DNA of 64,000 bases from JAAXGX01 sp965221595 (lineage in GTDB: Bacteria; Acidobacteriota; Vicinamibacteria; Vicinamibacterales; UBA8438), in NCBI GenBank assembly GCA_965221595.1, contig OZ244900.1, positions 3,472,001 to 3,536,000 of the forward strand, written 5' to 3'. Below the pieces are notes generated by a model, which did not search any database, was not told the DNA's origin, and was given only the letters and a program-made list of their open reading frames with translations. The position numbers were made by a program, and so were the translations under genes. Below, in pieces: positions 30,701 to 40,100 of the stretch. The first letter of the stretch is position 1. Each line of letters begins with the position of its first letter.

Positions 30701-31206
30701 CAGGGCGCAAAGCGCCGCCGGGCCGGAACGTCAATCGCCCCCTCGCCGGATCCCCCGTCGGCGGCCGCGTCGGCATCCACCGGGCCGGGGACCGCTCGAC
30801 CCGCCTCGGCGGCGATTCCTCCGGTCGCCGCCACTTCGGGCGCGTAGTCGCCCCAGGAGAGCGTGACGTCGAGGCGCGCGGCCGAGCGGTCCAGCAGCAC
30901 GCTCAGCCCCAGGGACGAAGGCAGGAAGACGCGCTTGCCGCTGCCGCGCTCCGGCGTGCCGGCGTCGTCGCCGCCCTGCACGGGCTCGGTCGGCTCGTCG
31001 AGCTCTTCTTCAGCGTCCTGCGCCCGCTGCGCGGCCGGCGCGCCCGTCGGCGCCAGGAATCCGGTCAGATACCACCGCGACGGCGCCTGTGGCAGGCGCT
31101 CCTGCCGCAGGGCAGCGTCTTCGGGCCGCGGGCCGATGAGGTCGAGTCGCAGTGCCTCCACCAGGCGCTCGCGCACCGCGGCGCTGTCTTGGAGTGGCGC
31201 GGGCAT
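27763..31206 (-). CDS. drmA: DISARM protein DrmA, SF2-type helicase
   Basis: This is a 1147-residue DISARM helicase. Walker A is PTGGGKTEAYLGL with Lys477, followed by RYTLRLLTLDQLGRAAAL. The DExH box is DELH (695-698), then SATVRLARKQIRALFGR. The C-terminal RecA lobe has ATNMISVGLDITRLG and YIQATSRVGRD. A CPWC/CADRRC cysteine set between the lobes likely binds zinc. The long N-terminal region (about 450 residues) is helicase-accessory in this family. DrmA and DrmB form the core that loads on DNA and is activated by single-stranded ends. The start ATG overlaps the stop of the upstream PIN gene (TGATG), tying that gene to the DISARM transcript. Confidence 0.95.
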   Translation of the reverse strand: MPAPLQDSAAVRERLVEALRLDLIGPRPEDAALRQERLPQAPSRWYLTGFLAPTGAPAAQRAQDAEEELDEPTEPVQGGDDAGTPERGSGKRVFLPSSLGLSVLLDRSAARLDVTLSWGDYAPEVAATGGIAAEAGRAVPGPVDADAAADGGSGEGAIDVPARRRFAPWVRRPRAATVAIDLASVGVGELVRRDVPESGGLKLVCLLRETRLRASDGDREARAVSLFVVNGRPAAQDDDLQDTAFVFQVAMSVAADRPLLPRYDPRGLDSDDWDERLADLHYRDAAEYAVGHNVSVHAETTDGECRRVRTEWMPRAAVERVEPSPIPGVEFRMETLGALADAADAQRALDPLVGAYRAWIDGQREHAQAFSGRRREVAEELVSRAARAADRLQAGIDRLADPLVLDAFRIANRAMAAAARQRRAQEDGRAPGGAADPPAWRPFQLAYLLMNLRGIAEPTHVEREIVDLLFFPTGGGKTEAYLGLAAFTLVLRRLRDPDPVHRGLSVLMRYTLRLLTLDQLGRAAALICALELEREAAADRLGTWPFEIALWVGRAATPNRMGRKGDASDNTARARTLRFARDTSRDPPLPLDRCPWCGTKFSKHSFRLSPNTDSPENLLVACADRRCDFAGPKRHLPILAVDEPIYRRRPAFMIATADKFAALPWSGETAGFFRGGDPADPRPPDPRPPDLIIQDELHLISGPLGSMAGLYETAVDHLCRRRIDGRDVGPKIIASTATVRLARKQIRALFGRSSVAVFPPPGIDRRHSFFAEQAPQQHVNPRLYVGIAAQGRGPKVVFLRSTITLMAAAQAAWEAAAKQGGGNPADPYMTAVAYFNALRELGSARRIVEDEIGSRLPTYGDHKRTDEADGPFANRQIAFEPVELTSRVGTAQVADAKRRLALGFGDRERVDVALATNMISVGLDITRLGLLLVSGQPKTTAEYIQATSRVGRDAARPGLVVTLLNIHKPRDRSHYEHFAAWHESFYRGVEATSVTPFSPRALDRALPAVTVALARLGIPALTPMPAAGRVEDHGTETAELARAVGERARNHAEGLPDEFAARVASRVRSLLDDWAGLANDASEGGVAFGYAREPGSGTSTPLLREMIDPDRDVLNDTQLRFRAPRSLRDVEPGVLLGIKTPEGRDIQ

Positions 31207-31694
31207 CAGTTGGCAGGGTCGACGACTCCTCCAGGGACGCGGTCGCCTCGATGGTACCGCGGACACGTCGATGCCGTGAGCAACCGGGCGTTGCGGTGAC
31301 CAGTGTATATCTTGCCCCTTGGCCCATCGATCAACCGCTTGTTCTTGAAGTCCTTCATCAAGGCCTGGTCGCCGGTGTAGAGCAGGCGCGCGCCGGAGAA
31401 TCTCGCCAGGGCGAGGACGTGGGGATCGTCCGAGCGCACGGCGTCATCCTTGCGCAGCCGCGTTTCGTCGTCCCTGAACGCGTCCGCCGCTATCAGCCTG
31501 GCGCGTCCGGCTTGAGCGTACTCCCGGAGCCGTCGTCTGCTCCGTTCGCCCACTTCATCGGCGAAACCGCCGCCGGTCGAATACACCAGTACTCCCCGTC
31601 CGGTCGCGAGCCAACGGTGAATGGGCGCCGCGTCTGCGGCTGGAGGCTTGACCAGCACCACGTGCAGCCGGTTCGCGTCCACGATCATGCACAT
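31206..31694 (-). CDS. PIN-domain-like nuclease embedded in the DISARM operon
   Basis: This 162-residue protein has a PIN-like pattern: Asp6 in the first strand (MIVDANRL), a helical middle with Glu47 (FADEVGER), then SDDPHVLALARFSGARLLY with Asp89/Asp90, and TGDQALMKD with Asp109 and Asp115. Such acidic clusters bind Mg and cut RNA or single-stranded DNA. The basic C-terminal tail (about 30 residues, with GHRNARLL) may touch nucleic acid. It starts 10 bases after the ATPase gene, with GAGG 8 bases upstream of ATG 31694, and ends in a TGATG overlap with drmA. This gene is not part of textbook class 1 DISARM. The fold call rests on motifs only. Confidence 0.78.
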   Translation of the reverse strand: MCMIVDANRLHVVLVKPPAADAAPIHRWLATGRGVLVYSTGGGFADEVGERSRRRLREYAQAGRARLIAADAFRDDETRLRKDDAVRSDDPHVLALARFSGARLLYTGDQALMKDFKNKRLIDGPRGKIYTGHRNARLLTASTCPRYHRGDRVPGGVVDPAN

Positions 31695-31704
31695 CGGCCC
31701 AGCC

Positions 31705-33060
31705 TCAGTCAGCGAATCCCAGCAACCGATCGCTTTCCTCGAGGAAGAACGCGCGGTAGCTCGGCGGCGCGTTCTCGAGGTTGCCGAATTCGTCGAGGGA
31801 GAGGTTGTGCATCTCGACGGCATTGCGGCGTGGCTCGAAGAAGATGATCGACACGTCGTCCGGAAGCAGCACCTTCCTGCGCACCAGTATGCGCACCCGG
31901 TCCAGGATGTAGTCGCTGTGGGTCTCGATCAGGAAGCGGTTGCGCCCCTTGCTTGCCATCCGCGCGAACAGCTCGGCGAGTGCCGCCTGCCCGCGGGGGT
32001 GGAGGTGGACTTCGGGCTGCTGCAGCAGAAACGTCCTGTCCCCGAGGCTGGGGTACCGCCCCGAACGTGGGCTGTCGTTGTCCGACAGCAGGCTCACGAG
32101 AATCGGCAGACTCTGGCTGACGCCGTAGCCGACGTCCATGAGGTTGGCGTGCGCACTCGACTGCGCCTTGACCTGGATCTGGAACGGGTCGCTGATCTGC
32201 TTTCCGTGGCGTCGCACCTTGATGTCCGCGAACAGGCCGGACTCCCTGCCGAACCGCACCAGATCGTCGTACAGGGAGTCCCATCGGCCCTTGTCGGCGT
32301 GGTTCAACCTCATCATGAGCATGGGTACGTGTTCGCCTTCGGGGCTGTCGACCTCCCTGACGGGATCGTACGTGCGCCTGGGCTTGGCGCGCAGCGGGGC
32401 GATCGGAATGAGGTCCGTGTCGAGCAGGCTCTGAAGTGCGATCCCTGGCGATGGCCGCCGGCCTCCATCGATATTGAGCAGTCGCCGGACATCGGTAAGC
32501 GCGTGCTCGCCCGACACGCCGATGTTTTCGGCTTGCGTAGGGTCGTCGTTCCACACCATCGCGTCGAGTAGACGCCAGAAACTGGCGATTGGAGAATTGA
32601 TCTCGGCCTCGCCGTTTGGTGTTTCCAGGATGGTTTTGTCCTTGCCGCTCGAGCGTACTTCGATGAAACCCGCGGTGCCGAATCGATACCGGCGGGACCG
32701 CTCGATGGGTTGCGAGCCTTGCTCCTCGAACGTGACGAGCGCTTCCGTCGGCAACCCGCTGCGGCGAGTGAATGTGAATCCAATCTCGAAGTCTCCGATC
32801 AGACCAGCGCGCCCGCGCCGGGCGCGAACTATGTCCCGGAACGAGCCCATAGAGAACGGCTCGCTATTGAAATCGGGGAGCTCGCCGACCCCGTAGCGGA
32901 ACGCGGCGAACATCCGGTGCATAACGGAGAAACACGCCAGGAACGTGCTCTTGCCCGTGCTGTTCTCGCCGACCAGCAGAGTAATCGGGCGCAGGCGTCC
33001 CCGCTGTTCGCCCTCGAAGCAGCGCACGTCCTTCAGGATCAGCTCGGTTGCGTCCGTCAT
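31705..33060 (-). CDS. ABC/SMC-like AAA ATPase (DUF3696-like) paired with the PIN gene
   Basis: This 451-residue ATPase belongs to the overcoming-lysogenisation/SMC-like group. Walker A is GENSTGKST (31-39), an ABC-type signature region is GYGVSQSLPI (311-320), Walker B LLQQPEVHLHP (345-354) has Glu350 as probable catalytic residue, and the switch histidine is in ETHSDYI (379-385). There is no TOPRIM or nuclease domain of its own; the adjoining PIN protein would supply it. ATPase-plus-nuclease pairs of this kind are common phage sensors (Septu and PARIS are analogues with HNH or TOPRIM partners). The coding region looks less GC-rich than its neighbours, hinting at separate acquisition. The ribosome site is weak; 165 bases separate it from drmMI. 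Confidence 0.88.
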   Translation of the reverse strand: MTDATELILKDVRCFEGEQRGRLRPITLLVGENSTGKSTFLACFSVMHRMFAAFRYGVGELPDFNSEPFSMGSFRDIVRARRGRAGLIGDFEIGFTFTRRSGLPTEALVTFEEQGSQPIERSRRYRFGTAGFIEVRSSGKDKTILETPNGEAEINSPIASFWRLLDAMVWNDDPTQAENIGVSGEHALTDVRRLLNIDGGRRPSPGIALQSLLDTDLIPIAPLRAKPRRTYDPVREVDSPEGEHVPMLMMRLNHADKGRWDSLYDDLVRFGRESGLFADIKVRRHGKQISDPFQIQVKAQSSAHANLMDVGYGVSQSLPILVSLLSDNDSPRSGRYPSLGDRTFLLQQPEVHLHPRGQAALAELFARMASKGRNRFLIETHSDYILDRVRILVRRKVLLPDDVSIIFFEPRRNAVEMHNLSLDEFGNLENAPPSYRAFFLEESDRLLGFAD

Positions 33061-33170
33061 GGGTCAGCCCGGGTTCACCGGCAGCATAGCATCGAACAGT
33101 TGCGCATCCGCCGGTAGTACGCCCGGTACGAATCCGGCTCGCGGCCGGGCGTGCGCCCGCGTCCTCCTCT

Positions 33171-33197
33171 CCTCACCGGGAGGGGTCGGGTGTGAGG
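33171..33197. repeat. Short REP-like palindrome between drmMI and the ATPase gene
   Basis: CCTCAC (33171-33176) pairs with GTGAGG (33192-33197) around a G-rich core (GGGAGGGGTCGGG). The motif resembles the widespread intergenic palindromes built from CTCACC/CCCTCTCCC blocks. It lies in the 165-bp gap 33061-33225, which otherwise contains no gene or convincing promoter. Confidence 0.3.
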
Positions 33198-33225
33198 GGC
33201 GGCGCGATCGGGAGTGGTGGCGCGA

Positions 33226-36200
33226 TCACGTACCGGCCATCCGCTCCTCGGCCGCGCGCTCGGCGTTGAGGGCCAGCAGGCGCGCGAGCACCTCGTCGCG
33301 GACTGCGTCCGGCCAGCGGTAGCGCCAGGGCTTCTTCTTCTGGCCCCAGGTCTCCTCGTCGATCTCGTAGTCGAGCAGGAACGCGCAGTCGGTCGGGATG
33401 TCCGTCCAGCCGTAGGCGCGAAGGACGGCGCGGTCCATGGCGGCGTGGAGGTCCCGGAGCCGCGCGATGTCCGCGTGGTCTTCGTACGGGTCGTTGAACC
33501 GGCTGCAGGTGACGGTCAGGCCCTCGTCGTTGCGGACCATGAGGTCGGCACGACACTCGTAGTACACCCGGCCAGCGGCTTCGAGGACGGAGTCGGTCTC
33601 CCAGCCGGCGGGGAACGGGAACGTCTCCAAGCAGTCCGACGGCGTGTAGCGGAGCCGATCTTCCAACGAAGATGCGAAGAAGCGCGCCCAAATCTCGTGC
33701 AGGCGGGACTGCAGGATGCAGAACGCGGCGTGGTCGGAGAACGGGAAGACGATGATCGATTCGGCGTACACCATGCCGGCAGGCAGCAACGCCCAAGCGG
33801 CGTGCTGGCCGTGTCGCGAAATCGCCAGAACCCGCTCCAACCCGGCGATGGCGGAATAAAGCCCCGGCCTCTTCTCCGCGTAATGCCACCACCGCTCCCG
33901 AAGCGCCGTGCGATTCTGACGGTCTCGTTCCGGCTTGGCCTTCTCCTCTACGATCGCCAGCAACTCCGGCCAGTCCGCCGCGACCGGCGCCGGGTAGTCG
34001 AGCGGGACGATTCCGGCGCGCCGCCAGTCCCGCCGGGTACCCTCGTCAGCGTCGCGCCACGTCGCCCCCAGATCCGCCCGGCGCAGCGGCCAGTCGCGGA
34101 AGTTGATGACGTAGCGGTGGTGGGCGTGCGTCGGGCTGGTGTTCACCTCCTCGCCACCGATGTAGGGGAAGATGACCTCCCGGTTGCGCGAGTTCGCCTC
34201 GATCAGCCGCTCCATCTCGGCCAGTGGCGTGGCGACGCCCTTCGTGTCGGTGTCGTCAAAGGTGAAGCCCATGCCGAGGACGATGCTGCCCTGGAAGCTC
34301 TTGCCGGCGTTGGCGGCCAGCCGTGCCGGGTCGTCGTGGCCGCCGCGGTGGAACAGGAACGCGGTGATGTGGTCAACGTCGCGGCCGTCGAGCTCGCGCG
34401 GGCCGGGGTCCGTCCCCTTCACGACGTGGACGACGCTCACCACGACCGCGGCCTCGCCCGGCCACTTGAGGCGGCGCTGCACGCGGTAGATCGCGCCGTC
34501 GTGGTGGCAGATCCACCGCAGGCCGGTGGACCGGGTATCGCCCTGCCCGATGGTGTTGGTGGCGATGAGGCCGAACGCGCCGCCTTCCCGCAGCAGGCTG
34601 AACGCCCGGCGGAAGAAGTGCGCGACGAGATCCGCGTTGCCGTGGCTCCCGGCGTGCAGCTGCTTGAGCCAGTCCGGGTAGCGACGCGGGTTGGCGGCAG
34701 CGATCGTGTTCTTGCCGGCGAACGGCGGATTGCCCACGATGGCATCGAAGCCCGGGTTCTCGCGCTCGAAGACCTCCGGGAACTCCAGCTCCCAATGGAA
34801 GGACGTCACGGGCGGACGTGCCGGCGCGGCGGGCGCCGTTGCGGCATCGCGCGCCCCGGGGAGCAGTCTCGCGTACCCGCGCCGAAGGCCTTCCCGCTCC
34901 TTCGGCTTCGCGCCGGCGAAGAACGCCGTCAGTAGCCGGTCGGCGACCCGGCGCACTTCCAGCAGTTCCCGGTCGGCCTCGTCGAGCAACTCGCGCAGCT
35001 TGTGTTCCGGGGCGTCGTCGCCGCGCTCGCGGATCGACCGGCGCAGCGCCGAAACCTTCGCCACCCACAGCCGTACCTCCGGCACCTCCGTGCCGAACTG
35101 GAAATTCGATGCCCCGGCATCCCAATGGAACTCCTCGATCTGCTGGCGGGTCAGGCCGACCAGCGAATCGCCGTAGCGCAGGGCGTGGTCGATGAACGTG
35201 AACTCGTGGTCCCGCGCAAGCGTCACCAGCCACAGCGAGAGCCGCGCGAGGTCGATGGCCATCGGATTCCGATCGACGCCGTACAGGCAGCGTTGGGCGA
35301 CGAGGCGCCGGGCGTGGAGCAGCTCGTCCTCGCCCTCATCTGCGGGCAGCGCCGGCGGCCCGCCGTGCCGCTGCCAGGCCTCGACCAGCCGGGCCGCGAG
35401 CTGGCGGCACGCCTCCACCAGGAAGGCCCCCGACCCCGTGGCCGCGTCGAGCACCTTGAGGTCGAGGAGGTCCTCGGGCCGGGCGTCCGGCCCCAGATGG
35501 TCGAACACCGGACGCAGAGCCTCAGACACGATGGGCTCGGTGAGGGAGCGCGGCGTGTAGTGACTGCCGGAGCGCCGGCGCTCGTCGGTGGGCTGGAGCA
35601 CGGGCGTGCTGCCGGGCACGACGTGCGGCGTGGTATCGCGGTCGACCGCCCGGTCGAGTGCGGCCACGACGTCGTCGACCGTGGCGGCACCGCGGAGGGC
35701 GGCGGCGGCATTGCCCGTCAGTTTGCGCTCCGTCGCGTCCTGCAGCGCCTTCGCGCGCCGGCCGCCCTCGAGTTGGAGCAGGCGGTCGATATCGACGACG
35801 ACCGCCGCGCCGGTGCGTTTCGGCGACGCCACGGCGATGGAGCGCCCGGCGGTCAACTCGACGCGGAAGCCCATGACGGCCTCGTAGACCGAGCCGATCT
35901 GCTCAACGTCGAGCGTGCGGTACGACAGGCGCTCGCCGTCCAGCACCATGAGGGAACGCAACACGTGCCAGACGGTGGCGTCGGGGACCAGGGGAATCGC
36001 TGCGTCGCCATCCGCTGCTCGCCCTGCGAGGAATGGAAAGCGGTCCGGATCGAACAACGCCCCCCGGCGCGCGACGAACGAGAGCCCGCCGTGGCCGCCG
36101 CCGCCGTGGATCAGCCGGAAGAGCGCGAGCAGCTGCGCCCAGGCGCCGAAGCGCTGGTCCATCGTGTCGGGCCAGGCCGCCGCGTCCGCGCGCAGCCGGG

Positions 36201-37191
36201 CGAACAGGCCGCCGAGGGAGTAGTGCTGCTGGTAGACGCGGTGATCGGGCATGAGGCCGCGGTCTTCGGCGTAGAGCACGAAGACCAGCCGCATCAGCGT
36301 CGTGATGAGCCCGCCGTAGAGACGGTCGGGATCGCGCCGCGCCAGTTCGTCGACGGTGCCGGGGCCGCGTGCGTCCGCCGCGACGAAGCCGCGCAGCAGC
36401 GCGTGGAGGGCGGCCAGCACCTGCCGGGAGAGCCTGGTGGAGACCTCGGCCTGCGCGTCGCGGCTGCCGGCCAGCAGCGCCGGCAGGCGGGCTTCGCGGT
36501 CGCCCCCGAAGAGCGCCGCCGCCGACAGGAGCATGTCGAAGGCGGCCAGAATAGGCCGGCCCGCCGGCAACTTCATCTGGGCGAACTCGAAGGTGAGATG
36601 CCCGGACGACTCGCCGCGCGGCGCATGGATCAGGCGGATGCATTCGTCGGTGCAGAGCAGGCCGATCGGCACGCCCGTCTCGCGCAGCAGCCGCTCGAAG
36701 CGGGCATGACGGCTGGCGTTCCAGCCGCCACCGTCGTCGGGCGCCCGGTCGAGGTCGGCGCCCGCGTCCTCCACGCGGACGAGCAGCGTCCAGTCCGCGT
36801 CGGCATCTTCGTCCGCCGGAACCGCCCAGGTGGGAGCGAGCACCACCTGCAGCTCCGGCAGGGCGACTTCGAGCGACGCCCGGTGGGCCCCGGCGTCCAC
36901 GAGGTCGCCGTCCTCCCAGCCCAGCCAGTCCCGGAACACGCGCTGCAGGACGAACCGCGCGCCCGGGTCACCGTACGTCGCCCGTTCCTCCGCGACGCCG
37001 GCGATTGCCTGCGACCCGCCAGCCGTGTCGAAGAGCTCCCGAAACTCCCGCTGGCGCGCGGCGACGTTACGGTCCGGAACGACCTGGGCAGCAACCATCA
37101 CGGACGGCGCGACCACCAGACCCACGGGCTGCACGAAGCCGAGCCATTCCTGGTGGGCGAAGATCAGGTTGCGGTGGTGACGATCCGCCAT
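33226..37191 (-). CDS. drmMI: DISARM class 1 methyltransferase DrmMI (N6-adenine type)
   Basis: This 1321-residue DNA methyltransferase marks host DNA so that the restriction arm ignores it. The S-adenosylmethionine motif is DAATGSGAF (582-590), and the catalytic motif is NPPF (821-824), which specifies exocyclic-amino (N6-adenine) methylation. The first 550 residues form a nuclease-like or scaffold region seen in large class 1 enzymes, and the last 350 residues (from GGEEVNTSPTHAHHRYVI) are a target-recognition type domain. Its start lies 3 bases after the drmD stop, and the end of drmD supplies GGGGTAGG as ribosome site. The target sequence cannot be predicted. Type IIG/BREX-like methylases share this plan, but the context settles the call. 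Confidence 0.93.
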   Translation of the reverse strand: MADRHHRNLIFAHQEWLGFVQPVGLVVAPSVMVAAQVVPDRNVAARQREFRELFDTAGGSQAIAGVAEERATYGDPGARFVLQRVFRDWLGWEDGDLVDAGAHRASLEVALPELQVVLAPTWAVPADEDADADWTLLVRVEDAGADLDRAPDDGGGWNASRHARFERLLRETGVPIGLLCTDECIRLIHAPRGESSGHLTFEFAQMKLPAGRPILAAFDMLLSAAALFGGDREARLPALLAGSRDAQAEVSTRLSRQVLAALHALLRGFVAADARGPGTVDELARRDPDRLYGGLITTLMRLVFVLYAEDRGLMPDHRVYQQHYSLGGLFARLRADAAAWPDTMDQRFGAWAQLLALFRLIHGGGGHGGLSFVARRGALFDPDRFPFLAGRAADGDAAIPLVPDATVWHVLRSLMVLDGERLSYRTLDVEQIGSVYEAVMGFRVELTAGRSIAVASPKRTGAAVVVDIDRLLQLEGGRRAKALQDATERKLTGNAAAALRGAATVDDVVAALDRAVDRDTTPHVVPGSTPVLQPTDERRRSGSHYTPRSLTEPIVSEALRPVFDHLGPDARPEDLLDLKVLDAATGSGAFLVEACRQLAARLVEAWQRHGGPPALPADEGEDELLHARRLVAQRCLYGVDRNPMAIDLARLSLWLVTLARDHEFTFIDHALRYGDSLVGLTRQQIEEFHWDAGASNFQFGTEVPEVRLWVAKVSALRRSIRERGDDAPEHKLRELLDEADRELLEVRRVADRLLTAFFAGAKPKEREGLRRGYARLLPGARDAATAPAAPARPPVTSFHWELEFPEVFERENPGFDAIVGNPPFAGKNTIAAANPRRYPDWLKQLHAGSHGNADLVAHFFRRAFSLLREGGAFGLIATNTIGQGDTRSTGLRWICHHDGAIYRVQRRLKWPGEAAVVVSVVHVVKGTDPGPRELDGRDVDHITAFLFHRGGHDDPARLAANAGKSFQGSIVLGMGFTFDDTDTKGVATPLAEMERLIEANSRNREVIFPYIGGEEVNTSPTHAHHRYVINFRDWPLRRADLGATWRDADEGTRRDWRRAGIVPLDYPAPVAADWPELLAIVEEKAKPERDRQNRTALRERWWHYAEKRPGLYSAIAGLERVLAISRHGQHAAWALLPAGMVYAESIIVFPFSDHAAFCILQSRLHEIWARFFASSLEDRLRYTPSDCLETFPFPAGWETDSVLEAAGRVYYECRADLMVRNDEGLTVTCSRFNDPYEDHADIARLRDLHAAMDRAVLRAYGWTDIPTDCAFLLDYEIDEETWGQKKKPWRYRWPDAVRDEVLARLLALNAERAAEERMAGT

Positions 37192-37194
37192 CGC

Positions 37195-40100
37195 CTACCC
37201 CGTACGCGGCCAGAGGTAGACGAGGCCGAGCGGATCGACGCGGACGGCGCGCACCCGGTAGCCATCGGCGATGCGCGCCGGCTCGCTGTCGAGCTCGTAT
37301 TCGATGGCCTCGAGGCGCCGCGCCCAGGCGCGGCGGTCGGCCTCGCGCTGGCGTCGTTCAGCTTCGTCGAATTGGAGCGTTATCTGCCGGTCGTCGCTGC
37401 CGACCGCCGCGATGATCCGGCCGCGCTGGCGCTCCAGCAGCTCGACCATGCTGCGCTGCTCGGCGTCCGAGCGTTCGGCCAAACGCCGCTTAGCCAGCGC
37501 CGCGCACTCGTCGGCGCGGCGGTCCAGGTGCGGCAGCAGGTCGGTGATATCGGCCTGCGCCGCCGCGGCAAGACGGGTCCTGACGGGGCCGGGCACAGTG
37601 GACTCCCCCGCCTGGTCGAGCGCCGTCTGCAGCGACGCCAGGGTCGTCTGCTCGCCGGCCCGACCGTAGGGCGTGAGCGCGTGCCGTCGCCGGTCGAGGT
37701 CCACCCAGCGCGCCGCTACCGGCACGATCTCCTCGTGCAGGCGCGCCGCGCGCGGTCCGTAGATCGCGAGCCGGCCGAGCAGCACGACGCGCGGGATGGC
37801 ATCGGGGGCCACGGTCAGGCAGGCCTTGGACAGGTCATGGTGCACGAGGCCCTGCGCAGTGAAGCGGCCGAGCAGGCGCCGGGCCACGCGGTGTTCGAGG
37901 TGCAGGTGCACGGCGTTCGTACCGAGGCGCCCGGTGTCGTCGAAGGCCACGGGCCGAATGGCGGCGCGACGGCGCCATTCGCCGAGGTTCTCCCCGCGCT
38001 GGCGGCGGGCGCGCAACGCATCGAGCGCGGCGGCCCAGCCGGGGTCGCTCGCCAGCGCGGAGGCTTCCGCCGGGAAGACGAAGCAGCGCGGCGTGTCCGG
38101 CGGACGCTTCCCGTCTCCATCAATCTCCGAGATGGCGGGCGCGCCGTCGAGCCGGAGTCCCATCGACAGCGTCCGGCGGAACTGCGCTGCGGTGAGGCCG
38201 ATGCGGGTGCGTGAGCGATCCAACCGCGTGCGCAGACCGTCGATCTCCGCGCGCAACCGGTCCTGGCGAAGCCGCCCGTCCTCGAGCTCGTCCCGGACCT
38301 TCTGCTGTCGATCGCCGGCCGACAGGTCCCGGATGGAGGCCGCGAGCCGGTCGATACCGTCACGTCGCAGACCTTCCCTGCCGAGGGTCCGGGCCGCGCG
38401 GGCTTCGAGCACCTGTGCGGCGCTGCCGAGCTCCTCGCGGATGCGTTCGACCTTATTCACCAGGACCTTGAGGACGCGATCCTCCGGGCGCTGGACGAAG
38501 ACGAAATAGCGGCAGACCACCTCGTCGGCGGGCTGCAGCTTGCGGTCGATGCGGCCGTTGCGCTGATCGAGGCGGCTCGGGTTCCAGGGCAGGTCGAAGT
38601 GGAACAGGTCGTGACAGTGGCGCTGGAGATTGAGGCCCTCCCGCGCCGCGTCGGTGGCAATGAGGATGCGCAGCGGCTGGTCACCCGGCTCGGCGTTGAA
38701 GGCGTGCTTGATGTCCTCGCGCCGCTGCCGGGAGGTGGTCCCCGTGAAGGCGGCGATGCGCTCGGATGCGCGGTCGGAATGCGCGATGGCTTCGTTCAGA
38801 CAGCGCTGCAGCCAGCGACGCGTGTCCTCGTACTCGGTGAAGACGAGCAGGCGGCGCTCGTTCCACTGCGGCGGCGCGGGCGCGGACAGAACCGGACACA
38901 GGTTGGCGTCGATCCACGCGACGATGCGGTGCACGCGCGGATCGGCGTCGTGGCGGCTCGCCTCGGCTATCCCGCGCATCGCGTCGACCAGGGCGAGTTC
39001 GCGCCGCAGCGCCGTCCGGGTTTCCAGGCGCCGGCTGTCCGTCGATGCCGCCGTGGCCGCCGTCATCAGCTCGGCGAGGTCGTGTTCGGCGGAATCGGGC
39101 CGGTCGGTGTCGGCTTCATCGGTGTCGCTGCCGCCAGCGGGGTCCGTCGTGCCTACGGGTTCGACGTCCAGCTCCTCGCCGAGGGTCAGTCGTTCGAGAT
39201 CGGCCTGCTGTTCACGGGAAACCGCGACGGCCTCCGCGGCCCGCTCCAGCGCGCTTTCCACGCTCCTGCGATGCACCGCGAGGGTCTTCGCGAAAGCCTC
39301 GATGGAAGACAGCAGGCGCTTCTGCAGGCCGCCGATCACCAGCGCGCCGGCCGCCTGCCTCGATTGCGTCTCGTCCTTGAGCCGCTGCTCCCGCTCGAGC
39401 CGGTAGGCGTCGAGCAGCCGCGGCAGGACGAGCTCGGGTGCATCCTGCGGCAGCCCGTCTATCTCGACCGGGGTCACGGTCCGCTTCGGAAAGCCGCCCT
39501 CCAGGGCCCGGATGTCCGACTTCAGGCGGCGCACCAGCACCTCGTCGCGCTGCTCCTTCAGCACCCGGACCCCACGGCAGAAGCGCTGCGGGTCGAGGAT
39601 CTCCAGCAGGGCGGAGAAGCTGTTCGAGTGGCCGTTGTGCGGCGTCGCGGAGAGAAACAGGCGATGCTCGAAGCGCGGCGCAATGTCGCGGACGGCCCGC
39701 GTGATCTGCGAGTCGATGGCGTAGCGGGCACCGCTGGCGGGCGCGGCGTTGTGCGCCTCGTCGAGGATCAGCAGGGTCTGCGGTGCGAACTCGCCGAGCC
39801 AGTCGCGCAGGCCCGCGGCGTAGGTCTCGTCGATCAGCAGGCGGTGGGAGATGAGGAAGCGCGAGTGGGTGGTCCAGGGATTGACGGAGAAGCCGCGCTC
39901 GCGGCGCATGCGCGTCACCTGGGCCCGGTCGAGGATGGTGAACGCCAGACCGAAACGGTCCTCCATCTCGTCCTGCCACTGGTCGAGCATCGCGGGCGGA
40001 CAGGCGACCACGATGCGGTCGATGCGCCGGCGCAGCAGCAGTTCGCGCACGATGAGGCCCGCCTCGATGGTTTTGCCGAGGCCCACGTCGTCGGCGATGA

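Noticed and set aside
28261..31299. 1012-codon plus-strand frame opposite drmA
   Set aside because: Shadow of a high-GC helicase gene; no known domain and no ribosome site.
35002..38214. 1070-codon plus-strand frame opposite drmMI and drmD
   Set aside because: It crosses the junction of two well-supported genes on the other strand and has antisense-like composition.
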